A stretch of 64,000 nt of DNA from an uncultured Actinomycetes bacterium (GTDB lineage Bacteria; Actinomycetota; Actinomycetes; Mycobacteriales; Nakamurellaceae), in contig CALANS010000175.1 in assembly GCA_937926105.1 (NCBI GenBank), positions 186,001-250,000 of the forward strand, written 5' to 3'. The notes under the pieces were generated by a model. That model made no database searches. It saw only the letters and a list, made by a program, of their open reading frames with translations, and had not been told where the DNA came from. Within the stretch, counting starts at the first letter, position 1; each line of letters starts with the position of its first letter. The translations under genes and the position numbers were made by a program. Shown here one piece after another: positions 17,196-26,215 of this stretch.

Positions 17196-17969
17196 GTGTC
17201 CTCAGGACTCCCGCCTGGGCGCATCCAGTCGGTGTCCAGGGCGCTGGTCCTGCTCAACCTGGTCGCTGAGAGAACCGTTGAGAACAGTGGAACGTCCCTG
17301 GCCCGGGCTGCCGGATTGGCCGTGCCCACCGCACACCATTTGCTCGCTACCCTGGCGGCACACGGCCTGGTGACCCGAGACGACGGCGGCGGATACGTTC
17401 TGGGCCCGGCGGTGGCCGCACTGGCCAACGCTTACCACCGCGAGATGTCCCCGCCCGCCTATCTGCTCGGACCCTTGCGCCAGCTGGTTACGCAAACCGG
17501 CGAGACCGGCTACCTCGCCGCCTGGCGACGGGGCGAGATCGTGATGCTGGCATCGGTCGACGGCGGCCTGCCGGTGCGCGTCTCCGTGCCAACGGGGCCG
17601 TATCGGGATGCGCACGCTCGCGCCAGCGGCAAGCTCTTGCTAGCGCTTTCCGATGACGACCAACGAGCCAGCTATCTGTCGGCGCATCCGGTGCGGGCCG
17701 TCACCCCGCACACCGTCACCGCCGGTCGCCGCTTGGCTCACCAATTCGCCACCATTCGCAAGGAGGGAATCGCCATCGATCAGGAGGAGTTCCAAGACGG
17801 CGTCAGCTGCCTGGCCGCACCGGTGCTGCACCGGGACGTGCTGGTGGCTTCCTATGCCCTGTCCGTTCCGACGGAACGATTCCGGGCTCGACGGGCCCAC
17901 CTGACGGCGGCGTTGCTAGCCGCGGCCGGGTCGGCCACCGGGTCCGCACCATTGGAGGTTGCCCGATGA
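17196..17969 (+). CDS. IclR family transcriptional regulator
   Basis: A 257-residue regulator. An N-terminal winged helix-turn-helix (VSRALVLLNLVAERTVENSG through AHHLLATLAAHGLV) is followed by an IclR ligand domain ending near TERFRARRAHLTAALL. The start is GTG 17196, with GAGGTGG five bases upstream; the alternative GTG 17175 lies inside the putative operator. The stop overlaps the E1-beta start (ATGA), so regulator and enzymes are co-translated. It probably controls its own operon and the divergent RidA operon through the two TTCAC-N3-GTGAA sites (inference). Confidence 0.9.
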   Translation: MSSGLPPGRIQSVSRALVLLNLVAERTVENSGTSLARAAGLAVPTAHHLLATLAAHGLVTRDDGGGYVLGPAVAALANAYHREMSPPAYLLGPLRQLVTQTGETGYLAAWRRGEIVMLASVDGGLPVRVSVPTGPYRDAHARASGKLLLALSDDDQRASYLSAHPVRAVTPHTVTAGRRLAHQFATIRKEGIAIDQEEFQDGVSCLAAPVLHRDVLVASYALSVPTERFRARRAHLTAALLAAAGSATGSAPLEVAR

Positions 17970-18967
17970 AGCTTCGCATGCGCCAAGCGATCGCTGCCGC
18001 GCTCACCGACGAGATGCGCGGCGACGAATCCGTCATAGTGCTCGGCGAGGATGTGGCGGCCAGCGGCGGGGTGTTCAAGGCCACCGAAGGCCTGCTCGAG
18101 GAGTTCGGACCGACCCGCGTGCGGGACACGCCCATCTCGGAGATGGGATTCCTGGGGGCGGCGGTAGGTGCGGCGGCCACCGGCCTGCGCCCCGTGGTTG
18201 AGATCATGTTCATGGAATTCCTAGGTGTCGCGCTGGACCAGTTGGTGACCCAGGCGGCGAAATATCATTATCTGTCTGCCGGTCGTCTCTCGGTACCGCT
18301 CGTGCTGCGCGGGTCGGTCGGATCCGGCTTGGGATTCGGGGCTCAGCATTCACACACGCTGGAACATTGGTTCTCTGCCACTCCGGGACTGACCGTGGCG
18401 ATGGCCTCCACCCCGGCCAACGCCTACGGGTTGGTGCGCTCGGCCATTCGTGACGATAACCCGGTGGTCGTACTCGAACCCCGGGCCTGCTACGGCGATC
18501 GCGGCGAGGTGGACCGATCCCTTGCCGGCCTGGTGCCGCTCGGTGTGGCCGAGTCGATCCGCCAGGGTGACGACGTGACCATCATCGGTCTTGGCCGAAC
18601 GCCCGGCATCGCTCGGCAGGCGGCCGACGCCTCCGATTCCTGGTCCGCGGAGGTGATCGATCTGCGGACCCTGGTTCCCTGGGACCGATCCGCCGTCTTC
18701 GAATCGGTCCGCCGCACCCGCCGATTGGTCATTGTGGAGGAGAATCCGCACACCGGCGGGTGGGGTGCGGACATTGCCGACGAGGTATCCGGCCGGTTGT
18801 TCGGCGAGTTGGCGGCGCCGGTGTTACGCATCGCCTGCCCGGATGTGCCGGTCCCCTTCAATCGAGAGCTGGAGCACAGTTGGACACCCGATCAGAATGT
18901 GGTCGTCAGCCAGGTGGACGCCCTGATGTCTACCGGCAGACTGCCGGAACCGTGGTGGGCGGCATGA
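17966..18967 (+). CDS. 2-oxoacid dehydrogenase E1 component, beta subunit
   Basis: A 333-residue transketolase-like protein of the PDHB/AcoB group. Visible blocks are VIVLGEDVAASGGVFKATEG, RVRDTPISEMGFLGAAVGAA, PVVEIMFMEFLGVALDQL, and a C-terminal domain with VIDLRTLVPWD and VVIEENPHTGG-like text. With E1-alpha it would form a thiamine-diphosphate heterotetramer that decarboxylates a 2-oxoacid (or cleaves acetoin) and passes the acyl group to a lipoyl arm. The beta gene precedes alpha, the reverse of the common order. Couplings are ATGA overlaps on both sides. Confidence 0.92.
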   Translation: MKLRMRQAIAAALTDEMRGDESVIVLGEDVAASGGVFKATEGLLEEFGPTRVRDTPISEMGFLGAAVGAAATGLRPVVEIMFMEFLGVALDQLVTQAAKYHYLSAGRLSVPLVLRGSVGSGLGFGAQHSHTLEHWFSATPGLTVAMASTPANAYGLVRSAIRDDNPVVVLEPRACYGDRGEVDRSLAGLVPLGVAESIRQGDDVTIIGLGRTPGIARQAADASDSWSAEVIDLRTLVPWDRSAVFESVRRTRRLVIVEENPHTGGWGADIADEVSGRLFGELAAPVLRIACPDVPVPFNRELEHSWTPDQNVVVSQVDALMSTGRLPEPWWAA

Positions 18968-19995
18968 TCGCGACATCGACGTCGGCAGCGGTCCCCTCCG
19001 TCGACCTAGCGGGCCGGCGGGCCCTGGCCGTCGATCCGCTGGCACGGCTGGCGCGGATGCTGGAGATCAGGATGCTCGAGGACCGCATCCTTGAACTCTT
19101 CGCCGAGGGCCTGATCCACGGCAGCACGCATACCTGCCAGGGCCAGGAGGCCGTCGCAGTCGGCATTGCCAGCGCGGCGCTGGCTACCGACTGGGTGTCG
19201 TGCACATACCGCGGACACGGCGTCGCGCTCGCGCTCGGGGCCACCCCGGAAGCCGTCCTGGGCGAGGTGCTCGGTCGAACATGTGGCAGCGCCGGTGGTC
19301 TGGGTGGGTCCATGCACCTGTGCGAGCCCGAGGTGGGATTGCTGCCCACGTCGGCGATCGTGGGAGCGGGACTGCCGATTGCCGTCGGCGCGGCCCTGTC
19401 TGCATCGGTCCGGGGCACCGATCAGGCGGGGATTGCCGTGTTCGGGGATGGCACGACGAATATCGGGGCGTTTCACGAGGCGATGAACCTGGCCGCAATC
19501 TGGCGGCTGCCGGTGGTCTTCGTGTGCGAGAACAACCTGTACGGCGAGTATTCCAGGATCGACACGACCACCCCGGTGCAGGACATCGCCGACCGGGCGG
19601 CGAGCTATGCGATGGCCGCCAAGATCGTGGACGGGCAGGACGTGACGGCGGTCTCGGCCGCGGTCGCCGACGCGCTCGAGTCCGCTCGCGCCGGGGCCGG
19701 GCCGACCCTGCTCGAGATGAAGACCTACCGATACGCCGGCCACTCCAGGGGCGATCTCGGTAGCTACCGTCCCGCCGGCGAGCTGGCGGAGTGGCAGACC
19801 CGCGATCCGATTGAGCTGTACCAGGAGTCGTTGCGGGCCGACAGCACATTGCGACAGGCTGGGATCGAGATCGACGACGTCCGGGCCCGCGTGGCCGAGC
19901 GAATCGCTGCGGCCGAGCGCACCGTCCTGGCGAGCCCGGCCCCCCAGCGCGCCTCGATGTGGGCACACGTGATGGCGCCGGCGGTGAACCGGTGA
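18964..19995 (+). CDS. 2-oxoacid dehydrogenase E1 component, alpha subunit
   Basis: A 343-residue ThDP-binding subunit of the PdhA/AcoA group. The ThDP motif runs from GDG (161-163) to ENN (189-191). GGLGGSMHL, TYRGHG and KTYRYAGHSRGD are also family landmarks, the last in the phosphorylation-loop region. ATG 18964 overlaps the E1-beta stop by four bases; an open frame extending further upstream is read-through of the beta gene. The stop overlaps the GTG of the lipoyl gene. The 2-oxoacid substrate is not readable. Confidence 0.93.
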   Translation: MIATSTSAAVPSVDLAGRRALAVDPLARLARMLEIRMLEDRILELFAEGLIHGSTHTCQGQEAVAVGIASAALATDWVSCTYRGHGVALALGATPEAVLGEVLGRTCGSAGGLGGSMHLCEPEVGLLPTSAIVGAGLPIAVGAALSASVRGTDQAGIAVFGDGTTNIGAFHEAMNLAAIWRLPVVFVCENNLYGEYSRIDTTTPVQDIADRAASYAMAAKIVDGQDVTAVSAAVADALESARAGAGPTLLEMKTYRYAGHSRGDLGSYRPAGELAEWQTRDPIELYQESLRADSTLRQAGIEIDDVRARVAERIAAAERTVLASPAPQRASMWAHVMAPAVNR

Positions 19996-20231
19996 CAACG
20001 ACGCTGACGGTGCCCAAGCTGGGTGACACCGCCGACTCTGTGGTCGTCGTGGAATGGCTGGCAGCCCCGGGTGATCGGCTTGAGGCGGGGCGGCCGCTGC
20101 TCCGGGTGGAAACCGCCAAGGTCGAAGTAGAGATTCCTGCACCTGTCGATGGGATACTCGTGGAGATATTGGCCGAAGTGGATGACGAGTTGGAAGTCGG
20201 CACGGCGCTGGCGGTGATCGACGATGAGTGA
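19992..20231 (+). CDS. free-standing lipoyl-domain carrier protein
   Basis: A 79-residue protein consisting of a single biotinyl/lipoyl domain. The modifiable lysine is Lys43 in [10 protein letters not shown], placed as in E2 lipoyl domains; [10 protein letters not shown] and [10 protein letters not shown] complete the fold. The GTG start overlaps the E1-alpha stop (GTGA). There is no peripheral-subunit-binding or acyltransferase domain, and no E2 or E3 gene follows. It probably accepts the acyl group from the E1 pair, but how the acyl is released is unclear. An E2 core elsewhere in the genome cannot be excluded. Confidence 0.9.
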   Translation: MTTTLTVPKLGDTADSVVVVEWLAAPGDRLEAGRPLLRVETAKVEVEIPAPVDGILVEILAEVDDELEVGTALAVIDDE

Positions 20232-20988
20232 GGCAACCAACGGGGCGGTGCTCATCACAGGAGCCGCGAGCGGCATCGGGCATCAGATTGCCGCTCGGCT
20301 GCTCGGTGACGACCGGGCAGTTCGCACGGTCTTGGCGGACCTCGGCACCGACGGGATGGCAGATCTCGTTGCAGACTTTGGTACCGACCGGGTACTGACA
20401 CTGCAGTGCGACGTGAGCGACCGGCAACAGGTTGGCAGCATGGTGGATCGCGCCGTCGACTGGTCGGGCAGGCTGTCTGGCCTGGTCAATTGCGCCGGCA
20501 ATCACACCAAGGTGTCCTCCCTCGACATGACCCCAGAGCAGTGGCACGAGATCCTGTCGTGCCACCTCGATGGCACGTTCTACACCAGCCAGGCTGTAGC
20601 TCGCCATATGGCAACGACCCATGGCGGGGCGATCGTCAACTTCTCCTCAGTGGCCAGGCAGTTCGGCTGGGCTGCCAGGTTGGCCTACGCCGTGGGCAAG
20701 GCGGGGATCGACGCCATGACGCGGACACTCGCGGTCGAATGGGCGCAGTACGGTATCCGAGTTAACGCGGTAGCGCCAGGCTACATCGAAACGCCGATGA
20801 TCGCGCGGGCCATGGCCGACGGTCAGTTCGATATGACCGTCACCAAATTGCACGCCATCGAACGATTGGGCACGCCGGACGAAGTCGCGCGCGCTGTGCA
20901 GTTCCTGTTGTCCGACGGGGCAAGCTTCATCACCGGCGACATACTGTTGGTGGACGGTGGCTTTTCGGCACGAAAGGTCCCATGGTGA
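20224..20988 (+). CDS. SDR family oxidoreductase
   Basis: A 254-residue short-chain dehydrogenase with TGAASGIG (cofactor loop), NCAGN, a catalytic Ser in [13 protein letters not shown], and [14 protein letters not shown]. The ATG lies eight bases inside the end of the lipoyl gene, so it is translationally coupled. It may oxidise or reduce an alcohol/ketone feeding the 2-oxoacid dehydrogenase (inference). Only moderately similar to the other SDRs here. Confidence 0.9.
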   Translation: MSEATNGAVLITGAASGIGHQIAARLLGDDRAVRTVLADLGTDGMADLVADFGTDRVLTLQCDVSDRQQVGSMVDRAVDWSGRLSGLVNCAGNHTKVSSLDMTPEQWHEILSCHLDGTFYTSQAVARHMATTHGGAIVNFSSVARQFGWAARLAYAVGKAGIDAMTRTLAVEWAQYGIRVNAVAPGYIETPMIARAMADGQFDMTVTKLHAIERLGTPDEVARAVQFLLSDGASFITGDILLVDGGFSARKVPW

Positions 20989-21015
20989 CAGTGAGTATCA
21001 CGAGGGCGTGAGCCG

Positions 21016-22335
21016 GTGAGTCAGCCTCGGCGCTGCGTCGTCACGGCAGACCGGATATGGGACGGCATCGAATCGATCAGTCGTCCCGACCGAGCAGTCA
21101 TCATCAGGGACGGTCACATCGAGACCGTCGTAGACCGCGCCACCGCGCCCGCTGATCTTCCCTGGTTCGAATTTGGCGGGTGCACGGTGCTCCCGGGACT
21201 GATCGATGCACACGTGCACCTGGCTCCCTGGATGCTTCCCACCTTTCTGGCCGCCGGTGTCACGACCGTCCGTGACCTAGGGAACGACCTACCTTCCGTA
21301 CTATCGTGGCGCAAGCTGGTGAGCGAGCATCCAACCTTCGGACCACGTATCTTCTGCACCGGGCCGCTGTTGGATGGCTCGGTCGCGCACTGGCCGCTGA
21401 TCGGTCGCGAGCATCGCACGCCGGCAGCCATCCAACGGTCCGTTGCCGAGCTGGCGTCCGCCGGCGTCGACGCAGTCAAGCTGTACGCCCATCTCGACGG
21501 GCCGCGGCTCGCCGCCGCGGTCGATGCCGCTCACCGCCACGGGCTCACCGCGGTGGCCCATCTCGGCGATGCGACGGTGGCGCAGGCGGCTACCGCGGGC
21601 GTCGACGAGATCGAGCACTTCAGTGGCTGTCAGGCAGCCTGGCAGCAGAGCGAAACAGCAGATCTCGCCGAGCTGGCCAGCACACTCCGCAGCGCCGAGA
21701 TCGCGATGTGCCCCACCCTCGTCGTGTGGGATCGGCTGGGCCGGCCATTCGACACCGCGCTGACACGCGACAGGCTCCTCGACTGGGTACCGGACGATGT
21801 ACGGACCACTTGGCGGCACAACGCGTATCGATACCGCGGTGCATCGGCGCGCCTGGACTTGCAGGCAAGCGTCGTGAACATGAAGCGATGTCTCGACCAC
21901 GTGCACGGTGCCGGTGTGCCCGTGCTGGCCGGCTCCGACACCCCGTTCCCCTACCTCGTCCCGGGTTTCAGCCTGCACGATGAGCTGGCGCTGATGGTCG
22001 ACGCGGGTTTGCGCGCAGTCGATGTACTGCGCTCAGCCACCAGCGTATCGGCGGCGGCCCTCGGAGCGGCCGGGACCGTTGGCGCGCTCGTCGAGGGAGC
22101 GCACGCCGACCTGCTCGCCGTCCATGGCGACCCGCTGGCGGACATCGCAGCGATCGGGCAGGTTGCCGCGGTGTTCAAGGCGGGTAGCCGACTCAGCTCC
22201 GCGGGCCTTCGCCGGCGCTCCGTCCGGTTGCATCGGGAGCAACAGCCGGCACCCATCGACCGGAGCCTTCGCGAGTGGGCCGATCTGGCACGAGCGGCGA
22301 CCGGCACGGATTGGGGTCGCCATGGGCACGGATGA
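21016..22335 (+). CDS. metal-dependent amidohydrolase (imidazolonepropionase/prolidase-like)
   Basis: A 439-residue amidohydrolase-superfamily enzyme. HVH (residues 66-68) follows VLPGLID, and further metal-site motifs are AVKLYAHL, VAHLGD, EIEHFSG and AGSDTPFPY. Members hydrolyse cyclic or linear amides, including dipeptides. The start is GTG 21016 and the ribosome site is weak. Located between two SDR genes in the IclR operon; the next gene starts 14 bases before its stop. Confidence 0.88.
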   Translation: MSQPRRCVVTADRIWDGIESISRPDRAVIIRDGHIETVVDRATAPADLPWFEFGGCTVLPGLIDAHVHLAPWMLPTFLAAGVTTVRDLGNDLPSVLSWRKLVSEHPTFGPRIFCTGPLLDGSVAHWPLIGREHRTPAAIQRSVAELASAGVDAVKLYAHLDGPRLAAAVDAAHRHGLTAVAHLGDATVAQAATAGVDEIEHFSGCQAAWQQSETADLAELASTLRSAEIAMCPTLVVWDRLGRPFDTALTRDRLLDWVPDDVRTTWRHNAYRYRGASARLDLQASVVNMKRCLDHVHGAGVPVLAGSDTPFPYLVPGFSLHDELALMVDAGLRAVDVLRSATSVSAAALGAAGTVGALVEGAHADLLAVHGDPLADIAAIGQVAAVFKAGSRLSSAGLRRRSVRLHREQQPAPIDRSLREWADLARAATGTDWGRHGHG

Positions 22336-23146
22336 GCGGCCGGCGCCGGACCCACCGACCTTGCCACGACCATGGGACCTGTTCGACATGACGGGCCGGG
22401 TGGCCGTTGTCACCGGAGGGGGCGTCCACCTTGGGCGAGCGATGGCAGCGGCACTGGCAGGAGCGGGCGGGACCGTCTACATCGCGTCCCGCGACGGCGA
22501 TCGATGCCGAGCGGTTGCCGCGCAGATGACCGCCGCCGGAGGCACTGTCTACGGCCGGGCCTGTGACATCTCGGATCCGGCGGAAATCGACGAACTCATG
22601 CACAGCGTCGCCGTCGACCACGGGCGCCTGGACGTGGCGGTCTGCAACGCGGCGGCCAGATCCAAGGGCAGCTTCCTGGACATGGACACGTCTGTCTTGC
22701 GGGCCAATCTGAATGTCAACATCCTCGGCACCGCACTGTGCGCACAAGCGGCCGCACGGCACATGATTCCCCGTGGCGCCGGCTCGATCATCCTGATCGG
22801 CTCGACCCACGGTGCACTCGGGTCGGATCGACGGACCTATGCTCCCGGTTTCCAGGGCTCGGCCGCCGACTATCACATCGCCAAGGGCGCCATTGTTAAC
22901 ATGGCCCGAGCATTGGGAACGGAGTGGGCCTCGGCGGGAGTACGAGTCAACTGCCTGAGCCCGGGACAGATCCCGCAATCGTGGCTGTCGGGTCAACAGC
23001 TGGAGTATTTTCGGTCCGGCATACCGCTGGGCCGGCTCGGCCGCAGCGACGACCTGGCGGGAGCGATCCTGCTGCTCGCTTCCGACGCCGGCAGCTACAT
23101 CACCGGGCAGAACCTCATCGTGGATGGCGGATGGAGTGCCTGGTAA
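22322..23146 (+). CDS. SDR family oxidoreductase (paralogue of 6152-7006)
   Basis: A 274-residue SDR with TGGGVHLG, a Ser in IILIGSTHG, and YHIAK. ATG 22322 gives MGTDERPAPDPPTLPRPWDL; a longer open frame upstream is read-through of the amidohydrolase gene. It is a close paralogue of the SDR in the divergent operon, sharing GSAADYHIAKGA, NCLSPGQIP and LIVDGGWSA. It is the last gene of the rightward operon; 31 bases later it meets the ABC ATPase gene end to end. Confidence 0.9.
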   Translation: MGTDERPAPDPPTLPRPWDLFDMTGRVAVVTGGGVHLGRAMAAALAGAGGTVYIASRDGDRCRAVAAQMTAAGGTVYGRACDISDPAEIDELMHSVAVDHGRLDVAVCNAAARSKGSFLDMDTSVLRANLNVNILGTALCAQAAARHMIPRGAGSIILIGSTHGALGSDRRTYAPGFQGSAADYHIAKGAIVNMARALGTEWASAGVRVNCLSPGQIPQSWLSGQQLEYFRSGIPLGRLGRSDDLAGAILLLASDAGSYITGQNLIVDGGWSAW

Positions 23147-23177
23147 CTCGGACGGCCCGCCGCCTGCCGCCCTCGGC

Positions 23178-24335
23178 TCACGCGTCGATCCGGGCGCCAG
23201 AATCAACGTCGAAGAGGGACGCGCTGTCCAGATCGACCTGAACCAGGCATGAGTCACCCGGCCGCAGGCCATGCCCCAGCGGCACGCGCGCATGGCCCAT
23301 GCCATGCGCGACCACGCCATGGTGGCCATCGGATCCCAGCCGGAAGGCCACCATCGCTTCAGCACCCAGATACTCGACCTCGACGACCTGTGCCAGCAGC
23401 CCACCCGTCCCGGCCCCGAGCGGGGCGATCGAGAGATGTTCGGCCCGGACACCCAACAACATCTTTGCGCGACCTGCAGCAATCTCTCGTAGCCGTGTAG
23501 GGACTGGCAGCGTTCCGCCCGCCACACTGAAGTGATCCCCGTCCGCCACGCACGTGAACAAGTTCATCGGCGGAGTCCCGATGAATCGGGCGACGAAGAC
23601 GTTGGCCGGGCGCTCAAAGATCTCCTCAGGGGTTCCGATCTGCTGCACGGTGCCCTTGTCCAGCACCACAATCCGGGTGCCCATTGTCATGGCCTCGACC
23701 TGGTCGTGCGTGACATAGATGAAGCTCTTCCCCACCTTTCGATACAGCTCGGTGATCTCGGTACGCATCTGATTCCGCAATACAGCATCGAGGTTGCTCA
23801 AAGGTTCGTCCAGGAGATACAGGGAGGGCTCTCTGACCAGCGCCCGACCCACGGCAACTCGTTGTCGCTGCCCACCCGACAGCGTTCCCGGACGACGGTC
23901 CAGATACTCCGTTAGTTCCATCATCCCGGCCACCTCGTCCACCCGCTTGACGATGGTCGGATCCTTCATCAGCTTCCGTCTGACCAGGCTGTTAACAATT
24001 GGCAGATGATTCCACAGTTTGAAGCGTGCCATGACCAACGGAAAGGATAGATTTCCGCGCACGCTCATGTGCGGGTAGAGGGCATATGACTGGAACACGA
24101 AGGCGATGTTGCGAGACTTCGGCGGAAGATCGTTCATCCGACGACCGTCGAACTTCAGGGTTCCACTGGAGATGTCCGTCAACCCGGCAATCATCCGGAG
24201 CATGGTCGACTTTCCACAGCCGGATGGCCCTAGTAGAACGAGGAACTCGTTGTCCGGAATGACCGCAGCGAACGCGTCGACAGCCACGCTTTCTCCGAAG
24301 CGCTTCGTGACATTCTCAAATTCGATCACCGGCAT
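23178..24335 (-). CDS. sugar-type ABC transporter ATP-binding protein (MalK/UgpC-like)
   Basis: A 385-residue ATPase of the carbohydrate CUT1 group. Walker A is GPSGCGKST, the signature TLSGGQRQRVAVGRAL, Walker B LYLLDEPLSNLD, and the switch VTHDQVEAM. A C-terminal TOBE-type regulatory domain includes VRAEHLSIA. An insert (FKLWNHLPIVNSLVRRK) between the Q-loop and the signature is longer than usual. It is four bases from the permease stop. It energises the 24340-26093 permeases. Confidence 0.93.
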   Translation of the reverse strand: MPVIEFENVTKRFGESVAVDAFAAVIPDNEFLVLLGPSGCGKSTMLRMIAGLTDISSGTLKFDGRRMNDLPPKSRNIAFVFQSYALYPHMSVRGNLSFPLVMARFKLWNHLPIVNSLVRRKLMKDPTIVKRVDEVAGMMELTEYLDRRPGTLSGGQRQRVAVGRALVREPSLYLLDEPLSNLDAVLRNQMRTEITELYRKVGKSFIYVTHDQVEAMTMGTRIVVLDKGTVQQIGTPEEIFERPANVFVARFIGTPPMNLFTCVADGDHFSVAGGTLPVPTRLREIAAGRAKMLLGVRAEHLSIAPLGAGTGGLLAQVVEVEYLGAEAMVAFRLGSDGHHGVVAHGMGHARVPLGHGLRPGDSCLVQVDLDSASLFDVDSGARIDA

Positions 24336-24339
24336 GCGA

Positions 24340-25179
24340 CTATCCCTTCACCGAGCCAGCGGACAGGCCCCCAATGATCCGACGTTGCAGCAGCAAGAAG
24401 AACACCACTGCGGGCAGCGTGAACCAGACCGCCGCCGCGAACACCGTGTTGATCGGCGTCACGAATTCGCCGACGAACGCGGCCAGCCCCGTCGATGCCG
24501 CCCAATTATCCTTCTCCTGTATGAATGTTGTGGCGAACATGAATTCGTTCCACCCGTCGAAGAAGCACAGCACAGCGGCGGCCGCAAGGCTGGGAGCCAC
24601 CAACGGCAGGGTCACCATGGACATAATGCCGAACGACGGGCAACCGTCGACTCGGGCCGCCTCTTCGATCTCCACCGGGACGCTGTCGATCGCCGTCTTG
24701 ATAATCCACACAGCGATCGGCATTGTGAAGGCAGTGACCGCCAGCACGACACCTCCAGCGTTGAGAAGACCGAGGGCCACGAATGCGGCGTACAGCGGAA
24801 CAATGAGCATCGCTTGCGGGAGCATCTGCGTCGCGAACATCACAAAGCCCAGCACGCCGCGCCCGGCGAACTTGTAGCGACTGAGGGCGTAGGCGACGGT
24901 CACCGCTAGCAGGAGACTGAGAAGCGTGGTCCCGACCGCGATGAACAGCGAGTTCTTCAACCAGTCGAGCAGCGGCGACGAGTCCGAGCGGAAGACCTCG
25001 AATAGGTTACCCAAGCGCTGCAGGTTCAGTATCAAGCCCTGTGGCGTGGCATATAGCTGAAGCGGGTCGACGGTGACCGTGTTCACCATCCAGTACAGCG
25101 GGAATCCCGCGAAGGCGATGAAGGGCAGCAGTCCTACATATCTGCCCATGGTGGCGGCGACACGCCGGCGGCCGCTCAC
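24340..25179 (-). CDS. sugar-type ABC transporter permease (MalG-like)
   Basis: A 279-residue membrane permease with about six helices. The ATPase-coupling EAA loop reads EIEEAARVDGCPSFGIMSMV, followed by TLPLVAP. The GTG start at 25179 overlaps the MalF-like stop (GTGA). Pairs with the 25176-26093 product. Confidence 0.93.
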   Translation of the reverse strand: MSGRRRVAATMGRYVGLLPFIAFAGFPLYWMVNTVTVDPLQLYATPQGLILNLQRLGNLFEVFRSDSSPLLDWLKNSLFIAVGTTLLSLLLAVTVAYALSRYKFAGRGVLGFVMFATQMLPQAMLIVPLYAAFVALGLLNAGGVVLAVTAFTMPIAVWIIKTAIDSVPVEIEEAARVDGCPSFGIMSMVTLPLVAPSLAAAAVLCFFDGWNEFMFATTFIQEKDNWAASTGLAAFVGEFVTPINTVFAAAVWFTLPAVVFFLLLQRRIIGGLSAGSVKG

Positions 25180-26093
25180 CGTGAGCCCCCGCGGAGAATG
25201 GACCGACGCTCGGCAAGGAAGAAGATCACCGTCACCCCCAGAGAGAATACGATTCCGATTACTCCGATCGCCGAAGCGCTACCCAGTTCATTGCTCTGAA
25301 ACGCGTCCTGATACAGGTCGACCACGAGCGTGTTGGTCCGTCCGTTGGGCCCACCGCCAGTGAGCAAATAGAGCAGGTCGAACTGGCGAAACGACCAGAT
25401 CGTCATCAGCAGGGTTACCACGCGAATCGTGGGGCGCAAGTGCGGGAGCGTGACGGTCTTAAAGGAGCTCAGCGGGTCGGCTCCGTCCACTCGCGATGCC
25501 TCGTACAACTCCTCCGGAATCGACTGGAGCGCCGCCAAGACGATCAGCATCACGAACGGCAGAACCTTCCAGATCGTCGCAACCAGCACCGACCACAGCG
25601 CAAGGTTGGGATCGGTCAGCCACCCGTGTCTGCCGAACCCGAGCGCAGAGCTCAGTCGATTGAATACCCCCGACGAATCGTTGTACATCCACCGAAAGAG
25701 CAGGTAGATCGCCACCGTGGGCATGGCCCACGGCACGATTAGGAGCGCCCGTACGAGCCCGCGTCCAGCGAACTTCCGGTTGATCAGGACTGCCGCGATC
25801 GTGCCCAGCACCAGCGATACCGCCACGGTGCAGAAACAGTAGACCAGACTTACCGACAGCGACGACCAGAATGCCCCGCTGGTCAGCAGCCTCTGGTAGT
25901 TGGCCAGCCCGACATATTGTCCGAAGGTGGGGTTGAGCAACGTCGTCGCCGTGAAGCTGAGGCTGATTCCCCTGATCATGGGCACGATGACCAGTAAGAC
26001 GATGTAGGCGGCGCCGATTGCGCACAGCAGATACGGCTCGATGCGCGCGAGCGGCCGGGTCGTCGCTCTCGCCACCGACGACGGCGTGGTCAT
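25176..26093 (-). CDS. sugar-type ABC transporter permease (MalF-like)
   Basis: A 305-residue permease of the CUT1 family. The coupling loop is IPEELYEASRVDGADPLSSF, followed by TLPHLRP. Start ATG 26093 gives MTTPSSVARATT, a short cytoplasmic tail before the first helix; an earlier in-frame start is possible but would invade the stem-loop at 26153. Lies 122 bases after its binding-protein gene. Confidence 0.92.
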   Translation of the reverse strand: MTTPSSVARATTRPLARIEPYLLCAIGAAYIVLLVIVPMIRGISLSFTATTLLNPTFGQYVGLANYQRLLTSGAFWSSLSVSLVYCFCTVAVSLVLGTIAAVLINRKFAGRGLVRALLIVPWAMPTVAIYLLFRWMYNDSSGVFNRLSSALGFGRHGWLTDPNLALWSVLVATIWKVLPFVMLIVLAALQSIPEELYEASRVDGADPLSSFKTVTLPHLRPTIRVVTLLMTIWSFRQFDLLYLLTGGGPNGRTNTLVVDLYQDAFQSNELGSASAIGVIGIVFSLGVTVIFFLAERRSILRGGSR

Positions 26094-26152
26094 GTCACCA
26101 TCCCAGATACCCGTTACGACACTCGTGATAGGCCACGGCGGACCGGCGCCTG

Positions 26153-26198
26153 GACCCATCCACTCCCACAGCGGGATGCTGCGCAGAGTGGATGGGTC
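26153..26198 (-). other. strong intercistronic stem-loop after the sugar-binding protein gene
   Basis: GACCCATCCACTC (26153-26165) and GAGTGGATGGGTC (26186-26198) are perfect 13-base complements. The 20-base loop holds a further CAGC/GCTG stem. On the transcribed strand it starts 17 bases after the binding-protein stop. There is no U-run. Stem-loops in this position in transporter operons typically protect the receptor message or limit read-through to the permeases (inference). Confidence 0.7.
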
Positions 26199-26215
26199 GG
26201 ACTCAGACGTACCGG

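Noticed and set aside
19006..20622. A 538-codon open frame on the minus strand over E1-alpha, lipoyl and SDR genes
   Set aside because: The plus-strand genes carry clear motifs and coupled starts; the minus-strand translation has none.
22193..23527. A 444-codon minus-strand open frame over the 22322-23146 SDR and into the ABC ATPase
   Set aside because: It has no recognisable domain and overlaps two well-supported genes; antisense shadow.
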